Assembly (NCBI RefSeq): GCF_019649055.1
Contig: NW_026570227.1
Location: 1,550,001 to 1,614,000 of the forward strand
Origin: Paramacrobiotus metropolitanus
Lineage: Eukaryota; Tardigrada; Eutardigrada; Parachela; Macrobiotidae
Reading direction: 5' to 3'
DNA length: 64,000 nucleotides
A program made the translations under genes and the position numbers. The stretch's first letter is position 1. The number at the start of each line of letters is the position of its first letter. A model generated the notes under the pieces. It was not told the origin of the DNA and did not search any database. It saw only the letters and a list, made by a program, of their open reading frames with translations. Of this stretch, positions 11,335 to 24,327 are shown piece after piece.

Positions 11335-11450
11335 CTTTCGCTTAATCCCACAGAACCACAATACAGCAACGGCAAATGCCATAAAGGTCACGGGAATGAT
11401 GCTGTTAAAACTTAAGATCACCCTCGAACCAAGCCCGATAAAAGTGACCA
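11335..11450 (-). pseudogene. Relic of receptor membrane-helix exon (A/B type)
   Basis: The minus-strand translation contains SIIPVTFMAFAVAVLWFC followed by KRKR. It closely matches the membrane helix and stop-transfer of receptor A (SIIPVTFIALAVAFVWFLG, KRKR). A stop follows immediately and no adjoining ectodomain or kinase exon is detectable. It is an isolated 0.1-kb scar of a further receptor copy, so the family once extended at least to here. Confidence 0.7.
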
Positions 11451-12614
11451 TTTTTTTAGGGCGGCCATAGGTTAAAATTGTGTGTTGTTATTAAGTTATT
11501 GTTTCACCAACGTGTTTTGTGTATTTTTTTAACTTTTTAAATGTGCATGATTAAAAGGTTTTGTAATCCGTTGAGAAAACGTAAGAAGGTTCTATCGAAA
11601 AATATTTTCGTATAACGTTTATATTTGTAATAAAATGTTGTAGCTATTTGAGGAAAATTTATTCGCCAGCTTCGCGCGAAAGTTATATGTATCATGAACG
11701 AATTAACACTCCGTCACTGTGGTCATAGCGCGCTAGAGACACCTTGAAAAACTTCGCCACAAATTAAAATACGTACAGTTTGTAAATAACTGTCGTGTTT
11801 GAACTACTCTGTATATTTCACAAAACTCTAACTTCCGACAACATGCTTTAACAGCAATGACAGGACCCGGAAATGTACCCTGGTTAGTTTTAATTTACAA
11901 TCATGTCATTCTTATTAACAGTGACTGTCAGTGAGTATGACATGAAGACTGGACTCATAATTCTGACAGTATCATGAGTAACGTGAAATATCAAAATAAT
12001 ACCAAATTATAATCAGTGAACCATGGCGTATATGACAAGCGGAATCATAAATACTTACTGAGTACATACAATTAAAATTTAAATCTTTTTTATTAGTGTA
12101 AACCCGCGCAAGCGTGTTGATCTGTTCACTGGTTGCTGCCGCTTAAAACTTACATACAGTTACAACGTACTGTATAATATACGAGTACATAACGGCGTCA
12201 TCCTTGTACCCGGCATTCCGGCTCAGCAGTAGCTCACTAGATGTGCTAGCATTTGTGAGCCACAGAACGGGCCACATTGCACTGCATGCAGGAGAAAATT
12301 GAATATCGATCCATGTGAAAGCGGTCCATGCGGTGTGATGCAGATGCTGCTTGTGTTCAGGAAACGATCGGTGCCGGTAAGAGGCTGAATGAAGTATATT
12401 ACTGTATGTGGTGAAATGATGTGATGCGTAATTTTCTTCTAATTTTCTGCTATCCCAAGGGTCAGGTGATTCTATGATTAGCTCAAGAAAGTTTTGTCTT
12501 GTGAAACTTTAACTGCCACTCTGAAGTCCGGTTTAGTGATCCCATTTGATCTTGATCCCCTGTCGAATAAATGCAGCTTGTGTACAAATATTGCGGACAA
12601 AATATCACAGCATT
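11451..12614. other. Gene-poor stretch upstream of serpin
   Basis: AT-rich DNA, no supported gene. The last few hundred bases precede the serpin start and presumably hold its promoter; no clear TATA box or other element was identified. Confidence 0.4.
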
Positions 12615-14099
12615 ATGGAAGGCCAAGAACATATTTTTATGAATCGTTTGCGTTTTTCCCTTAATCTATATAAAAGCATGTTGTCTCGTGCCTCAAAGAC
12701 CGATAATCTGTTAGTATCCCCTTTATCTGCCGAATTGGCTGCTGTTACGGCGTACACTGGAGCTCAAGGAAAAACACGAACTGAAATCGCGGAAGTTCTA
12801 GGCTTGATGGCGGATTACACAGTCGAGCGCATTTCTGACTGGTTAGCGCAAATGATCCGCGATGAAACCAAAGAGCTCGCCTTCGACGAAAACCTAGAAC
12901 GTAAGACGTGCAAAAAATGGCATTACTAGTCGATACCTGTCAGTGGCGAACTAAAACTCGTTTTTTAAGAGGCCAGATGATGACGATTGATGAGATTTCG
13001 ATTTTTCAGAGTGGTGCCGAAACTTCGAACTATCTTCTTGCGTTGGAATGTTCGTCGATGAAAGTGTTCGTGTGATCGAACGTTACACCGAAAGCGCACA
13101 GAATCTCGTCAACGCCGCTTGTTTGCCAGTGCCATTTGCGAGCGACCCGGATGGTGCTTGGGAAAACGTGAGAGCCTTCATAACGACGCCAACCAAAGGA
13201 AAAAGGCCGAAAATCCTTGATTCCTCAAAAATTACGCCGCCTACTAATTTAGTGTTGGCGACAACTATCAATTTTCGATCGAACTGGGCGGAGCCTTTCG
13301 ATGAAAACCAGACCGTTAAAAAATGGTTCACCCTGGCTTCGGGTGCCAAGATTCAGGTGGACACGATGCACGGAACGTTTACTCGTTTATTCCAATATCA
13401 CAAAAGCTGGAGGTTGCATGGCGCTAAAATCCTTCAACTGCCGTATTTGCGATTATGCTGCAAAGCCTATATCATCCTCCCGAGCAAGAGAACTTGGTAC
13501 TCTTGTCCACTGCGCAAAGACCGGCTGCGGCATCTCGAAGACCTGTTGACACCCAAACGCCTGCTACAGGAACTGAGCAAAGTAGACTATCCCCATGTTG
13601 TATATGCGGAGATACCGAAATTCTGCCTGCAACACACCATGGCGGTGGACAAATGCCTCGCGGAAATGGGCATGACCACCGCGTTCTCCGCCGACGCGGA
13701 CTTGTCCGGAATATGCACACGGTCCCCTCTGAACATTTCCGCCGTCTCCCAGGCAGCAGTTTTCGGTGAGCTCAGGTCACTGATTTCTTAGGGTTTTCAG
13801 ACCTTAAGGTTATAAACATAATGTATATGTGTGCCGCATATGAAAATGATATTTTATTGACGCATTGTAAACAATCATAAGCTAAATTGCGTACGCTTCA
13901 TTTGAAGTTTTGCGTTTCAGGGTTCGACGAAAACGGCAGCGGCTGTGGCCCCGTAAAAGTGGATCAGTACATGTTCATGTCCACGTACCCGCAAAGTCGA
14001 GTGAAGTTCATAGCCAATCGGCCGTTCTTGTTTATTGTATGCCATATAGAAACCAACACGATTCTGCTGATGGGACGCGTTTGTAACCCTCTAACCTGA
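12615..14099 (+). CDS. Serpin-family protein, 406 aa, probably intracellular and non-inhibitory
   Basis: Exons 12615-12900, 13010-13765 and 13921-14099; all junctions are GT-AG, phase 1, and give 406 codons. It begins MEGQEHIF with no signal peptide, like intracellular serpins. Family landmarks: LLVSPLSAELAAVTAYTGA (helix B), NLVLATTINFRSNW and FDENQTVKKWF (sheet A, shutter side), IPKF before the breach, and the closing strand RPFLFIVCHIETNTILLMG then RVCNPLT. The length is normal for a serpin. Inhibitory serpins need a small-residue hinge (EGTEAAAAT-like) ahead of the reactive loop; here the segment is DENGSGCGPVKV, with Cys, Gly and Pro at the hinge and no alanine run. That predicts a poor or non-inhibitor, perhaps a chaperone or storage role. 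An earlier ATG at 12546 is in frame, but 12615 fits the family start. Confidence 0.88.
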
Positions 14100-14357
14100 A
14101 CGGGCTTCTTTTGGACCAGCTGTAAATTATGCTCCATGTTTGGTCATAATTAAACAGCTCGCCTACTTTCCCATCCCCTCATGTCCGAATTCCGATCGCC
14201 CCAACGCCTCCGTAAACAAGCTTTATTTCTTTAAACTAACTTACTTTCTTTCAAGAAAGCATTTTCCTGATTACATCACATTGGTTTTCTTTGAATTATT
14301 AGGATCTATAACAACTAGGTAGTTGAGCCTTGAGGCAAATTCAGGCAACCACTTATC

Positions 14358-15618
14358 GCACCCGGACAATTGGGAGTGTGACATTTCGCCGCACTCAAAC
14401 TCGACGCGCGACTTTTCGCCGCGAAGACATTTCGTCGGCGGACATTCGGACGCTGGGACACTTCGGTTTGGGACTTAATGTTTTGAGACATTTAACCTTT
14501 GCGACATTTCGACGCAAGACATCTGGCCGCGGACAATTCGTCTTGGGACTTTTCGAACGATGCGACTGATCACCGCAAAATAATTAGCCGCTCTTAATTT
14601 TCACTAGTTTTTTTCAGTTTTTTTAGGTTTGTTCTTAGTTTTCTTTGGTTTTCTAGTCCTTCTTAAGCTTTCTTAGGTCGTCTTATTTTTTCCTAGGTTT
14701 TCTTAGGTTTCTTAGGTTTCTTAGGTTTCTTAGGTTTCTTAGGTTTCTTAGGTTTCTTAGGTTTCTTAGGTTTCTTAGGTTTCTTAGGTTTCTTAGGTTT
14801 CTTAGGTCGTCTTATTTTTTCCTAGGTTTTCTTAGGTTTCTTAGGTTTCTTAGGTTTCTTAGGTTTCTTAGGTTTCTTAGGTTTCTTAGGTTTCTTAGGT
14901 TTCTTAGGTTTCTTAGGTTTCTTAGGTTTCTTAGGTTTCTTAGGTTTCTTAGGTTTCTTAGGTTTAGGTTTCTTAGGTTTCTTAGGTTTCTTAGGTTTCT
15001 TAGGTTTCTTAGGTTTCTTAGGTTTCTTAGGTTTCTTAGGTTTCCTAGGTTTCTTAGGTTTCTTAGGTTTCTTAGGTTTCCTAGGTTTCTTAGGTTTCTT
15101 AGGTTTCCTAGGTTTCTTAGGTTTCTTAGGTTTCTTAGGTTTCTTAGGTTTCCTAGGTTTCCTAGGTTTCTTAGGTTTCTTAGGTTTCTTAGGTTTCTTA
15201 GGTTTCTTAGGTTTCTTAGGTTTCCTAGGTTTCTTAGGTTTCTTAGGTTTCTTAGGTTTCTTAGGTTTCTTAGGTTTCTTAGGTTTCTTAGGTTTCTTAG
15301 GCTTCTTAGGTGGTTCATTTGGTTTCTTCGGTTTCTTAGGTTGTTCGTTCGGTTTTGTTTTCCTGTTCACTTTTTCTGTCTCTTTTAGTTAGCTCAGTAA
15401 ATCATGTATCTGGAATCCGAAATGTCGCTTCGTCGAGATGTCCTTGCGACGAAATTTCCTTGCGTCGAAACGGCTGTGCGTCGGAAAGTCTCGCGGCGCA
15501 AAGTCCTACCGACGAAATGTCCTCCGACGAAACGTCGCGCGGCGAGATGGCCTTGCGGTGAAATGTCTGCGACTAAAAGTCCTGCGACTAGTTGTCTGCG
15601 GCGAAATGTCGCGGTGCC
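14358..15618. mobile_element. Foldback-like modular element FB1
   Basis: Three parts. The left arm (14358-14575) is built of degenerate units around gacatttcgccgcg. The core (14626-15345) is a 9-bp tandem array tttcttagg. The right arm (15415-15618) is built of the reverse-complement unit cggcgaaatgtc. The two ends differ: one is cacccggacaattgggagtg-like, the other ggcaccgcgacatttcgccg. The same two ends, arms and core recur in the opposite orientation at 20318-20682 and 32351-32964, with core and ends flipped together, so this is one oriented family. No transposase is encoded, and no clear target-site duplication was found. Confidence 0.7.
14626..15345. repeat. (TTTCTTAGG)n tandem array
   Basis: Roughly 70 copies of a 9-bp unit with a few ttt-ccta variants. 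The block taggtcgtcttattttttcc occurs twice (near 14670 and 14806), so part of the array was duplicated as a ~136-bp unit. Long minus-strand ORFs over it (K-K-P and L-R-N repeats) are artefacts of a 9-bp unit without stops in two frames. Confidence 0.95.
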
Positions 15619-16431
15619 ACCACTTATGGATACGAGCCATTCGGCCGGCTGTGTTCAGTTCGGGCAAGCAAACGCTGGCGCTGCCATTCTCACGGCTATT
15701 ACAAACCGACCACAATCATAAAAATAATGTTTTCTGTTCTAAATGCAGCGACCTGCAATAATCTGTTGATGATAACTCAGTGCACATAAACCCTATTAAC
15801 TTACGTACCCAGCTGGTTTAATTCGAGTACGTAAATAAGACAGTCCGCAAAACAAATTCCTTTATTTCCCGGGCGTTGCTGCGCGGGTTAAACAGAGTGA
15901 ACAGCTTGCTGATAAAGATTAATTAAAGGAAGGTTCGGATTTCGGAACCGGCTGAACGTTTGACTTTAAGTGCAAGGATTCTACCGTAGAACAGCCATCT
16001 GTTTTCAGTCTTGGTTGAAGTCTTGGTAGCAGTTGCATCTCCTGGTTGCATCTTCCAAGACTTTTATGCCCTAAACCTCGTTAATCGTAGGTTGCCTATC
16101 AGTTTGCGACACGTCTCAATGCTAAATATGGTCACATATTTAAATCCTTGAACCACGATTAAACTAACTAATTCGTGCCTACTGCATAGAAACAAATTCT
16201 TTAATGGCAGTCATTTAGCGTACCGGAATAAAATGTGTACTGAACTGCAGTTGCTTATTCTACCAAAATTCTCCATCAGTTTATGGCAAATGGCAGTTTT
16301 GTTTTGAACGAAATTTACGAAAGAGTGCCGGTGCTCTAAAAGGTACTAAAGAAGCGTATCTGAGCAACGAAGTAGAAAACGTTATTCCCGAATCGTAGAT
16401 ACAAGGTCACGGGGTTCCCGCCAAATCCTGT
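15619..16431. other. 3' flank of receptor gene A
   Basis: No ORF of note. From about 16060 to 16425 the sequence is shared with the flank of receptor gene B (24000-24325), including aggttgcctatcagtttgcg and tttatggcaaatg. The duplication that made A and B therefore covered at least 350 bp past the stop codon. Confidence 0.6.
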
Positions 16432-19006
16432 TCAACCTGTATCCGAGGCATCAGCGGCCCGTGCGTTCCAGTAGTCGAGACGAAGGTACGCCTGGTCCGC
16501 AAAGTTGTCACTGACACTCCGCAGCTCCGCAGACAGACAAGCAGCGTTTGTCCGTTCATCCGGCACCCACATCCAACAGTCACGCATTAAAGCGTACCTG
16601 CAGCCAGCCAACAACGCATAGGCAGCTTATTGCAAATAGTGCAGCAAAACAGGTAATCGTGCACCACTAACATAAAACCAGGACAACCTGCCGGTCTATC
16701 CAAACGCAATCCATTTTTCAGGAATGCCCACAAAGCGGACTCGTCAGGCTGAACTGCTTCCACATCGCCGTACGGGAGCCTACTCAGGCTAAATATTTCC
16801 CACATGACCACGCCCACTGACCACACATCCGAGTTTGCCGAATACCGCCCCTCACTAATCGATTCTGGAGCCATCCAACGAGTGCGCAGCGCTTCCTGTT
16901 CGGTAAATTCATTTACGCCGCCAGTTATTCTCGTTTGGTGAAAGAGAACAGTACCTGCGCATTAAGTGCAACATACTCCGTCGCATGCTTTGCCATTCCG
17001 AATCCGGCAATTTTCGCCACTTGTCCGTTGCAAATCAAGATATTATCTGCCGATAAATCGCGGTGGATGATGGAGCGAGCGTGGAGATATTCCAGGCCTT
17101 GCGCGATATGCTGAGCGAAGCGTAGCAGAATGCGCGTGGACAGGAGCAGCCGATCGAATCCCTCCTGACCTTCTCCCGGTGGAATGCGGAGTGCAGCCTG
17201 CTGCCGTTCGTCAGCCGTTTCTTGGTTAAAGGGTAACAGTTCCCCGGTCAGATCGACGTGGTTGTAGAACCAGACACCGTGATGATCTTTCAGGTAACTG
17301 GAAAGCGTCCCCAATTCAGCGAATTCATACAACAACAGCAGATCGCCTAAACAGGTACTACCAACTGCAGATAGACATAACGCTAATTGCTAAATCCTAA
17401 ATTGTAAGCGCACCTTTGCGGACAACTCCTAAAAGAGGAATTATATTCATGTGTTGGCCGGTGACTGTCATAATCTCCGCTTCTTCATCCAGTTGCCGAC
17501 GTTGGCTTGATTTAGGAGCGGCTTTTGAACTTTTTGCCGCCACAGCCGTCAGACTGCGCTCCCCGTTCAGGTCTTGGACAAACCCCTTTCGCACAACGCA
17601 AATCACGCTCTCATTTAGAATTCTATCTGTATCTGCAAAAGGCGCAGCGAACACTTGATATTATGAGGTTGATACGTTCCCATAAAACGGGCCACGGTTG
17701 CACGAACGTTCATGAAATTAAATTCAAATGCCAGCCACATAGGTCATTTTTCAATTTCACCTAATTGCACTCTGGCCAAGGGAATTTCCAAACATCCAGT
17801 GCGCTGCGCCGAGTTCAACTGCACAGTATTTGCATGTGTATCAGAAAGCGGAGGACTGGCTAATCCGCTGAGCATCATGTGCAAGCCATTGGCCAGATTG
17901 ACCTTCTCCATGTTCCCGTGCTTCGCTCGCTTTCGCTTCCCAAGAAACCACACGAAAGCAACAGCTAACGCGATAAAGGTCACGGGAATGATGCTGCATA
18001 AAAGCACTTTTGCAGCAAAACCTGTCAATGCACCGATGACCTTTAGTGGTAAGGCGAACATCACGAGACAATTTGGCTACCGGTGTCTGATCGAGTGGCG
18101 TTGGTGTATTGTAGGACCGACACGTAGTCCACCAGTAATTCTTGGTAGGGCGCCTCGCTTTCCTTATAAGGAAAATCCGGCTGGGAATACTGCGCTTCGT
18201 TCATCAGTGCGATCACTATGAACAGCCGCGGCCACATGGACAGTCCGGGCACGGTGTCATTGGAGACCATCGTGTCGTCGACGAACCAGCCCAGGAAATC
18301 GCGCGTCCACACCAGCTTGAAGAGATGGTAACCAGTGGACAGATCCGCATCACTACAATCAGGCAGTTCACTCTTAGCTTTTGGATCATTTAACCGTGCG
18401 GTGCCAAGTAAAAGCCTGTCCCGTAATTTCCACCGCATTACCACTGCGATAAATACCGATTCACGGGTACGCCAAACTCTGTCTGAGTACTTACGTAAAG
18501 AAATGATGCTCAGTGCGGGTCTCGTTACCGGCGGCATCCGGATACAAGACGACGCTCTTGAGGTGATGAGTGGCCGTGGACGTGCTGTCTAATTCAGCTA
18601 CAGGCAGCAGTTCTTCATCGGTGCAGTTGTGCTGTGGAGTGTCTTTGCACGGGGCCAACAAGATCCAGACTTTAGCATTGCGATTGCTGGGAACCGGATA
18701 TTTGGCTCGTAGGATCAGTTCTCCGTAGGTGAAGTTGAACTTTCCTCCCGTGCTGATCCGCGTCCCCGTCGGTCGGATTATCGAACCGTTGTGCAGGCTG
18801 CCCGTGCCCAGCACCAGTTGACCGTTTCGCAGCCGCAGATTGTCCGGCTCTAAATAATCTCCTCCAACCTCTCCGGGCGGGTACTTGTGCCACCAGGCAT
18901 CGTTCAGAACGTCGCTGTTGAAATCGTCTCGAAAAATCTCAACCATGTCACAACTGACCCAGTAAAAAGTGGCAAAGAAACACACGATGGTACAACTCCT
19001 GCTCAT
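16432..19006 (-). CDS. Receptor A: GH16-like ectodomain, membrane helix, tyrosine pseudokinase (681 aa)
   Basis: Exons (minus): 19006-18495, 18352-18081, 18021-17761, 17632-17414, 17346-16955, 16895-16672, 16597-16432; every junction is GT-AG and in phase, giving 681 codons. Residues 1-19 are a signal peptide. Residues ~20-260 read as a GH16 beta-sandwich: EIFRDDFNSDVLN, RISTGGKFNFTYGE, VWTRDFLGWFVDD, LLVDYVSVLQY. The catalytic ExDxxE is not kept (ELLPVAELD). The membrane helix (~266-290) is followed by KRKR. The kinase domain keeps the beta-3 Lys (AVAAK), HRDLSADN and MAPESI, but the Gly-rich loop is LNESVICVVRKG and DFG is GFG (KIAGFGMAK). A catalytically dead signalling receptor is expected, at the plasma membrane and perhaps sensing glycans. 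It starts head to head with gene C 860 bp away. The tail has YLRLDYWNA, a possible phosphotyrosine docking site. Confidence 0.88.
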
Positions 19007-19865
19007 TTTTCCCCTACTACAGTTGTTATTTTGTCACAAAAATTGTGCCGTGTTTAGTGCTTAGTAGTGGTAGAATTCCACGCCTAAATGTGTTCCGATT
19101 GTCGCGCAGCGGATATCAAGCGTCCTAATGGCTGCGGGGCGTTTACAAAAAAAAACAACGTTATCGACGTCTGTCACAGCCGGGTTTGGAAAATAATCTG
19201 TACGACAGCCGCCGCAGTGCCACGTCGTATCAGCAGCACAATACTGTCTACGACTTGCCAGACTAGCATAGAAAAAGCGTATCGAGTAGCGTACCTGAAA
19301 TTAGAAATCGGTTAGTATTCTGCTTGCCGTGCTGCCGTAGCAGCTGCCATGTTTTCTAGTCTCCCGGTGTGTCGCGAAACGCGAGTGCTTCGCTGTGCTA
19401 CACGATCTGAGCATCTAACGATTGCCGGTGCACGAACCACCAGGCCGATAACGAGGTAGTGAGTCACGGGAGTGTTGCTTTACCGTTAGAACTATGCTCT
19501 GCTCCATTCCAAAGCCAATATTGGAGGCAGATCAGTAAACCATTGAAACCGGTTTATACGCTTAAGACGCATGCTATTCAGTCACGTAAAGATTTAACGT
19601 ATGTTTCACTGTATCTGAACGAACTGGTTTTACGGATTTTCACAGCCCTGCAGCTCCTTGCTGTTTAGCTTGATGGTTGTTTTAAGCTTTCCTAAAAAAA
19701 CTATTTGGTATTTATGCCGGCCGTGCATTCTACCAGTTTTCGGTCTAGTTGCAATTTACTGTAACCGTAGAAGTAGTGAAGTACAGATAATGCAAGTATG
19801 AATTTCAATATTTAGTTACTTTACTGCGAGCCTGCAGCCTCGATGCACCAGTGCCAATAACGACG
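19007..19865. promoter_or_regulatory. Bidirectional promoter of receptors A and C
   Basis: An 859-bp gap between the divergent starts of A (minus) and C (plus). It holds the palindrome AACCGGTT (19547-19554), the canonical Grainyhead/CP2 site, then tatctgaacg, then ccctgcagct (19646-19655). The same ordered block occurs in the promoter between B and D, once in full at 27596-27703 and once partially at 27301-27487. No clear TATA box. Shared regulation of both receptors is inferred from the arrangement. Confidence 0.55.
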
Positions 19866-23518
<3,653 letters not shown>

Positions 23519-23900
23519 GTTCGCACATGCGGGCATTCTCAGATGAAAACTGTCTTTTATAACCTTGTGTCCCGATGGAACTTGTAATAACAGGAATCCT
23601 TGGCGAGAAAATCAATAAGAGTCATGAGAGCTGCCTAAACGTTCATCAATCCATCAAATGCCATCAAACGTTTGCTAAGCCAACTGCGCAGGTTCCGTGA
23701 TGATTTGACATTCGTGCACTCAACAGCAGTTCCTGTCAGAACCGCAGACGTGGGTACCTGCACCAACCAAAATTTCATTTTTTTCTTTCGCAATTTGTCA
23801 CGACTCACGTATCCCGTAATATTTTCGTTTCTTTTGAATTTATTGAGTCAGTAAACGACTCACTGTGATTGTCCGACTTTCAACTAGTAAACGTTAAACG
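23519..23900 (+). promoter_or_regulatory. Receptor C 3' flank, then BTB-Kelch-type promoter block
   Basis: From about 23780 the DNA matches the region upstream of the BTB-Kelch gene at 38098: cgactcacgtatccc, then a tttattnagtcagtaaacg block, then the start codon. The promoter piece was duplicated together with the first-exon fragment that follows. Confidence 0.5.
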
Positions 23901-24006
23901 ATGTCGAAGCGAAAACGTCTGACAACGATCGCCTTGCTAATGATTATCTCTCTGTGGGGTCGCTGCGCAGACTGCGCGAACAGCAGTCGACGGGGACGTT
24001 CTGCAG
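23901..24006 (+). pseudogene. BTB-Kelch first-exon fragment
   Basis: It begins ATGTCGAAGCGAAAACG and reads MSKRKR, as the complete genes at 34109 and 38098 do. Homology runs on through ctgcgcgaacagcagtcgac, but a frameshift ends the reading frame. At about 24006 the exon breaks off in mid-BTB and is joined to receptor-kinase 3' flank. It is a rearrangement scar; no functional product is expected. Confidence 0.75.
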
Positions 24007-24327
24007 TTAATCGCAGGTTGCCTATCAGTTTGCGACACGTCTAAAGGTCATATATTGAAATCCTTGAACGACGATTGGACTCATTAATTCGTGCCTATCT
24101 GCGTAGAAACAAAACCTGTAATGGCAGCCATTTGGCGCACCGTAATCAAATCTCTACTGAACTGCAGTTGCTTATTCTACCAAAAATCTCCATCAGTTTA
24201 TGGCAAATGACAGTTTTGTTGTGAGCGAAACTCACGAAAGGAGTGCCGATGCTCTAATAGTGCTTATTAAAGAAACGTGTCTGAGCAACTAATTAGAAAA
24301 CGTTAGTCCCGAATTGTAGATACAAGG

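Noticed and set aside
14626-15345. Interstitial telomere repeat (TTAGG)
   Set aside because: The unit is 9 bp (TTTCTTAGG) and forms the core of a foldback element found at several sites; TTAGG is only a substring.
14812-15370. Long minus-strand ORFs rich in K-K-P or L-R-N
   Set aside because: They merely translate the 9-bp tandem repeat in frames that happen to lack stops; no start context or non-repeat part.
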